Origin: Eonycteris spelaea
Lineage: Eukaryota > Chordata > Mammalia > Chiroptera > Pteropodidae
Direction of reading: 5' to 3'
Assembly (NCBI GenBank): GCA_003508835.1
Contig: PUFA01000022.1
Span: forward strand, 992,001 to 1,056,000
Length of the DNA: 64,000 nucleotides
Part shown: positions 22,040-34,039 of the stretch, piece by piece
Layout: each line of letters starts with the position of its first letter
Position numbering within the stretch: the first letter of the stretch is position 1
Translations under genes and position numbers: made by a program
Notes under the pieces: generated by a model
Database searches by the model: none
What the model saw: only the letters and a program-made list of their open reading frames with translations
Told to the model about the DNA's origin: nothing

Positions 22040-22200
22040 GCCTGCTAACAGCCTGTGGCCTGGGCTCCGTGCCGAGCTTGAGGCTACGTGGCTTTCCATG
22101 CATTACTTCATTTCAGCAATCAAGAATCGCGGGCGCTCCTCTTAATACTGTTTCACAGAGGAGCAGCTGAGGTCAAGGGACACCCTTAAGTCCAGGGATA
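22040..22200 (-). repeat. MIR SINE, reverse (third of three)
   Basis: 'gcattacttcatttcagcaa', then 'tttcacagaggagcagctga' and 'ggtcaagggacacccttaag' follow reverse MIR with more divergence. Confidence 0.55.
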
Positions 22201-24009
22201 CGGTTTTCCTGTGAGAAAAAAGGGGCACTTTAAAGCCTCATTGCACCGTCCCCTCCCCCCCCGCACCCAGCATAAATGAACCAGATTCAGAATTCTTTTC
22301 AGTTTTGAACATCAAAACAAAACAAAACAAAAACCATGGCATCCTAGTTAAATGTTTTATTTTTAATTTTTGGAAGCAGGGTGGTTTGGGGTTGTATTCT
22401 TTGGGGTGTGTATCTTGAGAAGTTTTGTTGGGCTAATCTGGTTAATTCTGGACGCTTCCTCCTCCCCTCGCCTGTCTGCGGCTCTCGGCTCTCTGCTCAG
22501 TTCTCAGGGCAGCCACCATTAGCCTGTGCCTCCCGAAGGAACAAGGGGAGAGGGCCGGGTGCCGGGTCGCTGGGGAGCTCATTAGCATACTTCTTGTTCC
22601 AGAGGCCTGCCTCATCCTGGTTAAGACAATGTGCTGTCTGATAAACAGACTGCGTCCCCAGAGTCTGCCTGGAGCTCGGTCAGCGTGTGGTCCGCCTTTG
22701 TCACAAGGTGCTGTTTATTCTGCCTGGAAGTCCAAGGACAGGACAAGCCAGCTAAATGGACCTTTTATTTCTCCCTTTCTCTCGCAAGAATTCCTTGGGT
22801 CAAAAGCATTTATTAATATTAGATTAAAGGGGAGGCAGCACAATTCTCCAGAGAGGCTCCCCTAACATTGGGGAAAATCTATAAAAGGTTTTGCTTTTCC
22901 TGTCCAGCTATGAATTCTCTGGGGAAAGTAGAAAACTTGGAAAATACAGTGCAAGGGTGATAAGGATCAAGGTTTACCAAGACTTGGCATTGATAAATAC
23001 GTATTTCCACATCTTTTACGTGTTCTTTCTCTTTTCCTTCTTCCTCTCAACCCATCACGCAGGCAAAGGGAAGTTAAGGGTTAGACAATTAACTGGGGGC
23101 TGTCACATGGGTTTAAGGATCTAGACAACTGAGTTCTGATGTCTCTCCAATTTCATTAATTACAAAAAAAAAAAAGGATTTTCAGAATCAGTCTCATTGA
23201 TGGTGGGCGAGGTAAGAAATCTCTCTCTGTGACCCATTTACTATTTTTTCCTTTTTAACTGCCCTCGAAACAATTCAACATGTCCTGCTCTGCTGAAGGT
23301 ATTTTCAAACGTAAATATGGTACGTATTTTAAGATTTATTTTGACTACAGATCTTATTGGTGACTGTAATCGCTGGAAAGAAGGTATTCTGTGATCCGGA
23401 AGTTGTTTGAATGTTTTTAATTGGTAATTCCTATCAACAGACTCTGTCTCGAGGGGGTAGAATACGCAGCTATTTTCCTTCTGCGTGCGCTGCCCTCCAC
23501 GCGGTCGGCCACGCACCTGTAGCCAACACGCATGCGCAGTGAGGACAGGCGGTACAGGTACCAGAAGCCTCCGGGAGGTGTTCACGGAGGACGGTACTGG
23601 AGAAGAGCTTGCAGACCAGTTTGGCAAAGGCGCCAGGCGGCCTTTTGAAGGATTACCAACGTTTCTAATAAGGCCTCTGAAGAGATTTCTGGCAGCTGAG
23701 GAATAACCATGTAATAGAGGTCGATTATTTTGAGGTTTAGAAGGAGAATACTGGCACGTGGTGACTGTCGAGGTTTACTGTGAAAATGAAACTTGGAGCC
23801 ATGCAGAAAGCCTTGTGAGGACTGGCCTATGGGAGAGACAGTTGCCCCGGCAATATGAGCTTTTCTATGTCAGGAAGTGTCACTCGGCTTTAGCGCTTGG
23901 TTTTTCCTGTTTTATTTTTTTTTTTTACATCCCACTAGTCTTCAGATTCCGGGTCACTGGCAACTGGAGCTTACCAAGGACAGTGAGCCCACCTCTCCCA
24001 GGGGGCAGG
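22201..24009. other. Unique DNA, possible conserved non-coding block at 22.4-22.9 kb
   Basis: No repeat was recognised apart from (aaaac)n at about 22,315 and an A run at 23,164. The segment 22,450-22,890 is repeat-free and carries several binding-site-like words (attagcat, ctgataaa, cattaatatt-like), as seen in conserved enhancers. This is inference without a comparison. A 128-codon minus frame at 23,241-23,627 has no recognisable content. Confidence 0.3.
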
Positions 24010-24215
24010 TGTAGAAAGATCAGGATTAGTGGTGAACATGCTTTCCTGTTATGAGCTGTGTGGCTTTAGGCAAGTTACTTAACCTCTCTGAGCCTCGATT
24101 TCCCCATCTATCAAACGGAGGTACCATCACCTTGCTGCACTTTGTGGTGAGCATTGGATGTTTATCGGCAGTGTCAGGCACAGCACTCAGCCCTCAGCAG
24201 ACACGATTTGCTCCC
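24010..24215 (+). repeat. MIR SINE, forward
   Basis: 'gagctgtgtggctttaggca', 'agttacttaacctctctgag', 'cctcgatttccccatctatc' and 'ggcacagcactcagccctca' give an unambiguous MIR. Confidence 0.9.
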
Positions 24216-26985
24216 CTTCCTTCCCCCCCCACTCTCCTCCTTCCTTTGTGTGTCGTCGTAGGCACTTAAGGTCGGCATGCCGCTCGACCTCTCTCTAAGC
24301 CTCGTTTCTAAGAAGACATGCGGCCGTGAGCTGGAGCTGTGACCGTGCCTCCTCTGACCCGTTTAGCAGCGTCCTTGTACTGAGTTTCACAGAATCACGG
24401 ACGTGGCCATTTTCATGCTCCCTGGGCCTGTTGGAGACTCGGAGTGGGACGGTGAATTCTCTGTTGGGAACAGCTGCATGAGCTCTGGCCATCCTCTGGT
24501 TTCCGGTTTTGCTCTGGGGACCGTTTGTCATCAGGGACCAAGGAGATCCCTCTGGCGACCATGGGGCTGAGGAGTCCTCCGGGAACCTCGTGTCCCTCAG
24601 ACTGCCTGGCAGATCGCAGGGGCTCAGACGCAGGTGTCAAAGGAAGGAGCCCAGCTGATGTCAGTTACTGACTCTCTCCCCGAGCCAGGGGCTGCGGGGA
24701 GCTTTATTTACATTTATTATAACACAAGTTGAGTACAGATCGAGCAGCAATTTCTCCATCTTCTTTGGAGAAGGAGATATAAGAAGACGGTCCATGATCG
24801 GACGTCTTCCCTCTGCTTCTCCAGCCCTCCGCTTTCCTGTATCTCATCGGTGGCCTGGGGCTTTAGGGGCAGGTGTTTGAAAGGACAAGAGGCATTTGGC
24901 GTGTATTTTACGGCCTTCGGTATCCAGCATGACCTGCCCTGCCCACAGAGTGTGTTGCAACCTGCTGCGGCCACAGCTCAGCAGTCCTCATGGGCTCCTG
25001 TGCGTTGTACGTGTGGGGCTTCCTCCCAGAGCGTTATCTCGATTACCCTTTGCATGGCCGTTGCGATCTGGCTCCCGGCCTCTTGGGAGGTCTGCTCACT
25101 GGCAGGTCTACGCAGAGGGTGGGAGAGGAAAAGTCATGGAAGCTGAAACTCAAACCGGTGCGTTTTGCTACTTGGTGGCAGTTCTGGTACATGACGGGAA
25201 CAGAGGAGAAGGAAATTGAAGTTGTAGGGTTTCCATGGCCCTTTGGATCATGTCCCAAAAGCTGTGCTGGCCGGCGCGTTCGAGGGCAGGAAGTGGCTTC
25301 ACACCTGGGCCTCTCTCTCTCACCAGAGATGATGTGGTAAACCCGTAGGGCATCCCCGCATTTGAAAGTGCTTGATGAGCTTATGCGTGTGATTCTCGCT
25401 GGAACGTGACACGTAGGGTCTGTAGGCCAACGACATGGCCGTAGGAAAAGGTAGGAGGTGCTGTGAGGGTTGCCTGTAGTCATTTGATACTCGGGACATG
25501 GGACAAGAGTGGCAGCTCTGGTTTGGCATTCTATGACTATCCAGACGGGTTATTTTTTTCTTTACTCCTCTTTGAGGGAGTAGTTTAAGGTTTAGATTTT
25601 CTTTTTACCGCCGAATCTAATTTAGTTGTGGTATTTTTTAAATAATTTTTTTTTTTTTTGTATCTATGCCCAGAGCTCTTTTGCATTATTGGTAAACTTA
25701 AAAAAATACCACAGTGCATGTAAACATATATAATTTAAAAACCAGTCATGACCGAGGCCTATGATATCCTTTGGAAAATTCTTACTTGGAAGCAATTTAA
25801 TTAACGAGATATTTTCTGGTTTCCTTCTTTCATGCTTTATTAATAATAATGTTGTTAGTCGAATCTCTTTTTCTCCTGACTTTTATTTTTCCCCTATTCC
25901 CTTTCTCAGTAACCGATTCTGTTGCCATTACCTTTAATAAAAAATGTGGTAAACTTGCGATCGTCAACAACTAACACGATAGAGATAAAAACACTTGGAT
26001 TTTGAAAAGCGGGAATTTTGCAGTTGCTCTTTTGTAATAAAGTCAGTGAAGACGAATTACGGGGCAATCTCCGTAAACCGCAATTGGTTTATTCAAAATA
26101 ATTTTACAATTTAAGGAACATGTTCTTTCCCCAGTCAACTAAATTCCTTATTATTATTTTTTAAAATAAGGATATTGGATAACTCGCTTGGCTATTCAGA
26201 ACTATTTTGTCTTTCCTGTCATTCGAATTCCAGATTAAGACAGTGTAATTCTTTAAAGTAGGGAAGAGACAAATGTCTGAATGAATCACTGGTAGAATTT
26301 ACCACATATTTCTGACTGTGCTTTGGACCACAGTGAATAAGGGTGGTTAGGCTCTGACATCTTGGTATTCCGAAGATATGGTGACCTCAAACTTCATTCT
26401 TGAATGTGTCGAGGTCTAGTAAGAAAAGGCTGTTGTGTTTAGGAAGGTGAGCTTGTGCCTCATTTTTAAAATGTAAGATGATACGTTTCATGTTAGAATC
26501 TCTGAGTACATTTTCTGTAACTGTTGGTTGCTTTTTTTCACTTCTGGCATAGGAATGCATTTGAGGAATTTACTAAATTTATCTGGTGCGGGAACTTATA
26601 TTAATAAAATAAAATTGGCCTAACAAACTATTTATACTGCTGTCAGTTGAGGGCTCAACAATGAATTAAGCTTGCAATAGATCTTGTAGCTATTTATGCA
26701 ATAGCCCTAGAAGTGGAGAACTTCTCCAGCCTTCAGGAAAGTTATACTTGATACGACAAAGCAGTGCCAACATCACCCCACATTCAAGGATTCCTTCCTA
26801 CAACACTGAAGAATTTTTTAAAAAGTTTATTTGTAAGGAATAAAAGTAGTGTCTAAAAGATGTACAGCAATGGTTTGTTGATATTATTGTAGGGAATAAT
26901 AACATGCACAGGGGCACACAATCTTCACACCGCATGCTTGCTTACTTTTTAGTCGTGTAGCCTGAACTCGCTCTTTAGCACTGAC
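24216..26985. other. Unique non-coding DNA, GC-rich then AT-rich
   Basis: From 24.2 to 25.5 kb the DNA is GC-rich, with overlapping open frames of 75-146 codons on both strands and no recognisable domain. From 25.5 to 26.9 kb it is AT-rich, with no feature seen. No repeat was named in either half. Confidence 0.35.
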
Positions 26986-27157
26986 CTTCCTCTCTGCCAG
27001 CTGCATGAGTCTCTTCTGCCGAAGGGCTGGCTTCCCCAGGCACCGCCTCCTCCGAACGAGGTGGCGATATGGCTGTTGGATCAGAGTGGAAGCCATGCCG
27101 TGGCCACCCATGCCGAGGCCACCATCTTCCAAATGTTTCTCTTCTTGTGTATCGGGG
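26986..27157 (-). CDS. Candidate coding exon, unknown protein
   Basis: I do not recognise the product. On the minus strand a pyrimidine-rich stretch ends in a good acceptor (cccacctccccag, boundary after 27,158). It is followed by 172 bases with no stop in one frame and then a donor (gaggaag|gtcagt, boundary at 26,986/26,985). One base finishes the upstream codon, then 57 whole codons follow. Codons mostly end in G or C, unlike the AT-rich flanks. The peptide starts acidic ('DTQEEKHLEDGG'), has a Gly/Met stretch ('GLGMGGHGMAS'), then a strongly basic part ('HLVRRRRCLGKPALRQKR'), and ends 'LMQLAERK'. No membrane segment or signal is seen. The frame stays open about 34 codons past the donor, so a longer single ORF to 26,884 is an alternative. 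No neighbouring exon of the same gene was identified, so it may be a chance ORF. Confidence 0.3.
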
Positions 27158-27639
27158 CTGGGGAGGTGGGTAGCAGGAACAGGTTCTCGTCACGTGAGAG
27201 AGAGATTCACCTTCTGCAGTTACGTGTTGTTCGTCTGGGATGAGCAGCTGAAGGAAGCTATGAAACGCCCAGCCTCTTCCCCTGGGACCCCCTTCTGCTC
27301 CCGATGGGTGGTATTCGTTTGTTAGGAAACGTCTCCTAACTGAGGACAGGCTTAATGACCTTTCATGGTTCTTAATTCAGCAGTTTCTATGTCACTGAGT
27401 TGCCAAGGAGTCACTTCACCGTGTTATCTAAAATTTTCCATTTTTAAGTTGCGTAGCAATACTAAGTTAATAGTAAGGTGATTTGGGGAAAAAGAGATAC
27501 GTCGACAAGAATCAGCAGAGGTGTTTGCTAAGTATTTTATCTAACCTCAACTTTATAAACTCACGCTGTGGGTTTTTGGGCCACTAAACCACGTTGCGTG
27601 TTCATATGTACCTCGTCCAGTCTGAAAGACTAACGGGAG
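27158..27639. other. Unique non-coding DNA
   Basis: No feature was recognised. If 26,986-27,157 is an exon, this would be intron upstream of it on the minus strand. Confidence 0.35.
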
Positions 27640-27860
27640 ACACTGGTGTTTAGTGGCCACCTGCCGTGAACTGGGCGCCTTGCAGGGTCCTTATACGATC
27701 CTTTGGGATGGTATTAATAGCTTAGATTTTTAAAAAGTTTAAAAATTTCCCAAGATTTTTTAAAAAGTTTAACCAAATTTCCCAAGATCACACAGGAGAA
27801 GTAAGTGGCAACCCAATGTTTTATGAACACCCATGCCCTTCTGACTATACTGCTACAGTC
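27640..27860 (-). repeat. MIR SINE, reverse, with an internal duplication
   Basis: 'gtgaactgggcgccttgcag', 'atttcccaagatcacacagg' and 'agaagtaagtggcaacccaa' identify reverse MIR. A 29-base stretch at 27,725-27,753 is repeated as a 32-base variant at 27,754-27,785, the second copy carrying extra bases. Confidence 0.75.
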
Positions 27861-28224
27861 TGTTTTTCTAGAATTTCTAGGTCTTGGCTTCTAGTGAAGT
27901 AGGTAATCACCACATATATAGCATCAGATATTTAAGCAAATCCCCAGGGATGCAACCGTAAAGCAGCATTCTACCTAACGCGGGTACGTACACACCGTTA
28001 CCATCTGCCTGTCTCCCGTCAGTCGGCCAGCCTGGTCCTATGGTTCTTCCTTCACCAGGTGTATTAGATTCATCTTCTCTGAAAGCTTCCTCGTTCGCTC
28101 TGAGGTGAAGAGACTGTCCCCATGTGGGCCACTCCTTGTCTAAACCAGTTACCTGACCACAGCCGTTTCCCGCCTCATGGAAACAGGACAGGTTTCAGCG
28201 CGACCCTCTTCCCTACCGTCTGTG

Positions 28225-28410
28225 AAACTTGAGGCAGGTCGCACTATAGACTGGACTCAGTTTCCTTAGATACAAAGCTTAGGATGGCGTTTGACGGATT
28301 GTGGGCAATGTTCTTTTCTGCTCTGTGGCTCAGTTCTTTAAGTTGTAAAATGGAGGTAATAAGAATAACTAATACTGTGGAATCGGTGTGAGATTAGCTC
28401 TTGATTAACG
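28225..28410 (+). repeat. MIR SINE fragment(s), forward
   Basis: 'ctggactcagtttccttaga' and, further on, 'gctcagttctttaagttgta' with 'aaatggaggtaataagaata' both match the MIR 3' half, so two partial copies may be fused here. Confidence 0.5.
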
Positions 28411-30329
28411 GGGCGAGTTCAGTTACGTGGCAGGAAAAGTCAGCCCCAGATCTCAATGCCTTCAAACCGCAAAGTTTCGTTTCCTGCCCACATGACCCGT
28501 CCAGCCCTGGCTGTCGGGGACTCTGCTCCACGCTGCTCAGATCTGGGACCGTCGGTGGCCAGGGCCGTTGCTACCCGGAAAGATGCAGGTCGCTCTGGCA
28601 GGAGGACGGGGTGCGCTGAGCTGAGCCTCGGTTCTCCAAGCTTCAGCCTCGCCTCATGTTTCATTAGCCAGGGCAAGTCACACGGCCACAGCTAGCAGCC
28701 AGAGGCCAGGGCGGAACAATCCCTCCTGCCAACTGCTCAGAGGACACATCGGGGAATGGCACTGATGACAGCCATGCCTTGCGTCACTGGGCCATTTTCT
28801 TATGGCCATTTCAGGTTTTATCTGTCCTTTTACAGCATCGGCTCCGGGGAGTCCGAGGGAGGGCTGTGTTCCCCAGTTCTCTGCCCGCCCGGCCATGGCG
28901 ATCCATGCAGGTCCCTCAGGGTTTGCTTTGCACAGAGAAGTCTCAGGTAGAACTGATGCCACACAGACAAAGCTGAGGTCTCCGAAAGAGCCTCCTGGCT
29001 TCCTGCTGAACCCGTATATTAATGGAACCTGTGGACTTGGTGGCTTTAAGGGAACGTGCTCCTTAAAAGTGTCACCCTTCCTTGTCTAGAGGGCCATTGC
29101 TGAAGGCCGGGATGAATTTCCAATTAGTCTTAAGCAACAATGCATCAGGATGAGGTAAGTATATGCGTAAGAGCTGGCCTTGCGCAGCCTCAGGAAGTTA
29201 CCTGAAATCGGCTCACTTAGGTCTGCAGGGAGGGCTGGAAAGACCTGAGGTGTTGACTGATGTTTTCCGTGGCAAATCACCTGCTGGACAGTCTGAAGTC
29301 CTGTTATCAACATCTTGTTTGCTTTTTCTTTTCTAATTATATAAGACATTTATGTTATAGAAAAGTTAGCAAACATAGCCAGTCAAAAAGAACAGAACAA
29401 CACCATAAAAGGGAAAATTACCCAAAAGGAAAAACATCTTATTTCTCATCTTGAGTTAATATCTTTTAAACAAAACACCATATACTCTTTCATTGCTGTG
29501 GCGAACGCTTCTTACAACACCGATCAACTAACATACTCTGTTATAGTTTCTGTCACTATACTGTAAATTTACGGACGGTAAATTTACATCATAAGCTTGG
29601 CCTGATGTTTTCAAAGAAATTCCTTCTTATTAAACAAATTTTAAACAATACATAACAACTGTCTTTCTCTGACTTAGAATTATAAATCCCAGATGCAAGC
29701 GTGGCTCTTCCAAAGTCACGAAAACAACCTTTAAGTAAACAAAACGAAGTGGGTCACAAGTTAGCGGGCCCACGAGCCTGTGGCTTGACGTGTCACAGGG
29801 ATGAGAGACACGTTGCTAAAAATGAAGTCGTGCTAAATGACACGGGCAGAAGGGGTCTTCTCTGTTGGTGGGTCCTGGACAGAGTGCCACAGTTGGCAAA
29901 CGAGTCACTTTTGCTGCTGTGGGAGCCACTCCAGGAGGCTGAGCACCTGGATTCCATGTTCTGGGCACCCACTACCTTTGACCACAGCAGAAGTGGCCCC
30001 TGGGTTTTTCTGTCTGACCTCATGACCCTTTGGTCCTCTCAGCCACTTCTGGAGAACGTCCGTCCGTCGATGAGCAGATAGTGCGACCTCGTTGAGGGAC
30101 CGACTGGGTCTGGAGAGCGCGCTGTCTCGGCTCTCCTCCTGGTCAGCGGTGACAATTCACTGGTTTCCACCCGCCTGCTGATCTCATGGCCGTGGGCTGG
30201 AGAGCGTCGCATCTCACCAAGCAGACATCACAACTCGAGACAGTAAATCAACAGAGAAATGGCACATTCAATAAAATTAAAATGCAAACGGAGGGACCTG
30301 GATAACACGATGACTTACTTTCGTTTAAG
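28411..30329. other. Unique DNA with a palindromic AT hairpin
   Basis: No gene was recognised. GC-rich at 28.4-29.1 kb, AT-rich after that. Text at about 29,320-29,470 is vaguely like an old L1 3' UTR. Positions 29,562-29,588 form an 11-bp inverted repeat with a 5-base loop. A 126-codon plus frame at 29,701-30,081 shows no domain. Confidence 0.35.
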
Positions 30330-30430
30330 GCCTTGTAAAGTTAGTGTTATGATTATTACTATCTCCATTTTACAGACAAGGAAGTTGAAGCAAGCGAAAG
30401 TGGAGAGTCTTGCATGAAAATGGTGTCTGC
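30330..30430 (-). repeat. MIR SINE fragment, reverse
   Basis: 'tattactatctccattttac' followed by 'agacaaggaagttgaagcaa' is the reverse MIR core. Confidence 0.65.
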
Positions 30431-32596
30431 TCAATATTACACACCAAACGATTTTTATTTTCTTCCCTGTAAACCCAAATAATGCTGTTTCCTGCTTTTC
30501 TCTAAGCTCTCTATTTTCCCCTCCAAACCCTCGGTCTCCCACAATCTTCTGAATATGCCATGGGGGTTAGTGTCTGGGCCCCTGTGACTGGACTTTAGTG
30601 CCTGCCAAGTGACTAATGCTGGTTATTTTTGCATAAGTCATGGGTTAAATCCCACTCTACACTAAGTTCCTGCGCGGCGGAACAGCCTTGCCTATAGCAA
30701 ACTTCGGTGAACACTGCTGCTGTATCTCCTACTTTATTATGTAGTTTTCCTCCAATGTAAATATCGGTAGAGTTTCACGCCTTCTGTAACCTCTAAAAGG
30801 AATGGCCATATGATTGACAGCATCATTCATGCTGATGTAGTCCACGCAGGAAGTAATCAGAGGGGATGCTAAATTGAGAACTTGAAGCTTGGGAAATATT
30901 TATCTTAGCTTAATTTTACTTAGGATTTCTTCAATAACTGAAAGGGTTTATGGATTTAGTGGCATCTACCAAGCTTCATAACTCTTGCACACTTTATTTT
31001 GTGACAGGTGCTTAAGCAATAATAAATTGAAATCACAGACCAGAAAACCAGGCCAGATATACTGCTGGATTTCCTGGGCGTGGAGCTTCTCCCCCGGAGT
31101 GGAGCCCCTGTTGCCTGCTCACTCTATGTCCATCACATCAAAGCCTTCTTCCACCCTGCCCTAGAGTCAAAATAAAGATCTGGGCAAAACCCAACTATCT
31201 GCAACTTAAACCTGTTGATTTAAAAACCTTTAGCACCAAAGGGAAATAAAGCCCAGTAACTTTAAAGCACAGAATGCCACATATGTTTTCTTCAAAGGAT
31301 CCCAGTCTGAGAGGTCTTAAGCCTGAAGTTTCGCACTTTTGATAAGAAACGACGTCTTGTGTTTTAACAGCATCTGATGTTTAAAGAGTAATCTGTCTTT
31401 AAGTCCATCTTTAGAAGAGCCTAGGTATGGTCACTAGAGGTGATTCGGCTAACTTTATGGGGAAAGCTGGACCTTTCAGGGACCAGAATCTCCAGTTTGG
31501 CAACATACATTGATAAAAATAAATGAGTACTTTCTAAATCTCCATGTCCTCTGTGAAGACAGTCTTGATATTAGTTCATTGACAAAAGCAAATGATTAAA
31601 AGATGCTGTGAGGATTCGAATGAACTCAAAGGGCAGTAGAGGCAGGAACAGGCTGAAGAGAGAGCATAGATAGAGGATATTTTTCTGAAGGATACATAGT
31701 TCATTTTGGGGAAGGGGCTTTCTTCCTTCAGATGCCAGTTCACAGCATAATATGATCACAGCAATTTTGCTTTACATAACACTTTACCCCTCGCTTTAGC
31801 GGATTTTATTCTCATTTGATCAGAGGGTAGCCGGGTCATGCAAAATACCTAATCTGGAAATAAATCATTTCCTGGATGAGGCTTCAAACAGGTCTTTTGG
31901 ATAAAAAGTGCATTCCATATTTAGGAGCACTGATTTCAAGAATGGCTTTGAAATAACTATCGATGTTGCCTTACTTGAGAGATCTGAAATTCGTCCCCTT
32001 TGATTCATCCTTGGTTTTATTTTCTGAAGGTTCCAGATCGTGTTTATCCATCCCCGAGGCTCAGTTCCTCCCTAAGAGAGGAAGAAGGTTTAGGCGCATG
32101 TCAGGAGCTTCTGAGCCTTTTGACACTATTCTCAGTATATTGCGAAAGCTGATTTCCTGGCAGTCCTTCGGCCAGGAGAAACACGATGAGGATAAAATGT
32201 TGGGGTTCTGATTCAGGACAGCAGGAGAGAGCAGTCACAGTTTGTTAAAGCAAAGTTCTTTGATGTCTGCTGTGAGGAGGACCCCAGAAATGTTTATTTA
32301 CTAACTTTTAAAATGCATTTTTGCTTGAGCGTTTCTGATTTGCTTCTTTATTTAGAAGTTGTTTATAAAGGTTATGGCCATTAAACCGGTTGCTTCCTGC
32401 ATAATCAAATCCCAAACAAACTAGGGGCAAACAAAAGACAATTGCAAGTAACTAAAATTATTATTATTATTTGTTTTGACCTCCTAGGAAGAGAAGGAAA
32501 AAATAGAATATACACATTGCTTACTGATTGCTACCTTTCAACTCCCATCAAAGATTTTGCTTTTTCAAATTAAACATAAAATCACTAAGGCAAGGC
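30431..32596. other. Unique non-coding DNA
   Basis: No repeat, exon or RNA gene was recognised in this AT-rich stretch. A short (att)n run lies at about 32,459-32,471. Confidence 0.4.
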
Positions 32597-32635
32597 TTTT
32601 TTTTTTTTTTTCTCTCTCTCTCTCTCTCTCTCTCT
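32597..32635. repeat. T run followed by (CT)n microsatellite
   Basis: A T tract at 32,597-32,611 passes into about 12 CT units. It lies 207 bases before the X-box and CpG island. Confidence 0.95.
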
Positions 32636-32841
32636 TAAAAGAAACAAGAGGGAAAAAACGGGAAAGCAGGGGCAGCTTTGCAAGGCTACTGGTGCCTGAG
32701 TAGAATTGCTAACTGGTTTCCTCTGACTGTGCTGGGCTGTCTGCATTCACTCTATCACAAGCTTGAAGCCAGACCTCATTTGACTGAGCCAAAAAATGGT
32801 CCTTTTGTTGCTGGTTTTTTTCCCCCTAGTTGTCATCTTCA

Positions 32842-32859
32842 CGGTTGCCTGGGCAACCG
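32842..32859. promoter_or_regulatory. Palindromic X-box (RFX-factor site)
   Basis: The 18-base site 'cggttgcctgggcaaccg' has perfect 8-bp arms around two central bases and contains the canonical GTTGCC-N2-GGCAAC pattern of RFX factors, which control ciliary and other genes. A second half-site type match (cctagcaac) lies at 33,065-33,073, just before a CpG island. Function is inferred from position and sequence. Confidence 0.7.
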
Positions 32860-33039
32860 GTGTGTATCCTTTCAGCGTAGATTGTGGGCCCCAGGAAGGA
32901 AGTGCTCCAGCGCGCGCCTGCAATTTTTATAGAACCCTTACATAATACAATCTATTAAAGCTTCCTCTTGGTGTTTTATTGCACAAAGGGGAAATTAAGT
33001 TTGATGACTCCTAAATGTTGGCGGGAGGATGTCAGGTGA

Positions 33040-33260
33040 CTCGGATGGTTTTTGGCGCAGGCCACCTAGCAACAATATTCCCACAGGCGATTGGAGGAGG
33101 GCGGGTCCGCAGTCGTGCCTCGCCGTGGCCGGCTGCCTGCGGCGCCCTCAGCGGCTCCAGCGTGCGGGCTTTTGTCGCGGCGCGTCGCGCTCGGTCTCCG
33201 GGAGGGTGGCAGCGGACAATGGGGCCGTATTCACGGTGAAGGGCTAGCGGCGTTTTAAAG
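33040..33260 (+). promoter_or_regulatory. Small CpG-island promoter candidate
   Basis: CpGs cluster here in otherwise CpG-poor surroundings. Elements in order: an RFX-like half-site (33,065-33,073), an inverted CCAAT box (33,090-33,094), a GC box 'gggcggg' (33,099-33,105), then a GC-rich leader. An ATG in strong context (A at -3, G at +4) at 33,219 opens a frame of five full codons up to a possible donor (tcacg|gtgaag after 33,235), so the first coding exon could be very short. No downstream exon was identified. Transcription to the right fits best, but bidirectional activity is possible. Confidence 0.45.
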
Positions 33261-34039
33261 GTGTAGCACGTGAGACTTCCGTGGGTGGGATGATGGCTGG
33301 CAGGCCCCGGATTCTCTTCCTCAGACCGTCGCACGCACGCTGTGCGCGCTGCTGTCTCGGGGCGTCGGCGTCGTCTCTGGGAACTGAAGTGCTCGTGTGT
33401 ATGTGTGGGGGGAGGGGGTGCCTGGGGAAGAGAGGGCATACGAGCTAAATGGCTTTTTAGTGGAGACCAGTAAGGTGCACAGGGTCCGCTTACATTTGCA
33501 ACTGGACTTGGAGATGCTCTGCTGGGCACAGAAGCCCACAGGGCAGGCAGGCCCTGAGCTCCCTGGAGTCCCCCCTGACTTGGTGGTTCCATTTGCCACC
33601 AGTCTGAATTAAAGAAGGTGCAAGCGTACGTGAGTGGGAGCAGCCTCTCCTTCCTGGAGCAGAAATGACCCCTTGACCTCCAAGGGAGATTCATGGCCAC
33701 AGGTGACCTGGAGTTGGGGGTTCCCTGCACTGGGAAAGATCCAGACTGGCCATTCTCTGCTGCCCGCCACATCCTGCCGCTGACGGACTCATCCCATCCC
33801 CTGGACCGAAGCTGAGCCCCCCTGAGAACTGAGTCTCGGCCGCTTGGCCTGGAGGCCCGGCTGCTGGGCATTCCCCCTTTCCTCCCGGGGCCTTTTTCTG
33901 GACCCCTCACTCTGCTCCGGCGCCACGTATCCCACACGGAACACAGTTCTGTTGTTCCTCCCACCCACGACTGGCCGACGCCTGGTTTCCGCGAAGAGCT
34001 GAGTTTAAAGACGCTGAAAGTTTCTGATCATCTGGGCCC
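33261..34039. other. GC-rich unique DNA downstream of the candidate promoter
   Basis: On the minus strand 33,032-33,964 is open for 310 codons, the second longest open frame of the window. It crosses the CpG island and shows no recognisable domain, only low-complexity Pro/Arg/Ser composition, so I do not call it a gene. If a plus-strand gene starts at 33.1 kb this would be first-intron sequence. Confidence 0.35.

Noticed and set aside
33032..33964. 310-codon open frame on the minus strand
   Set aside because: It runs through a CpG island and its GC-rich flank, where stop codons are rare. The product is low-complexity Pro/Arg/Ser without a domain, and other frames are open too.
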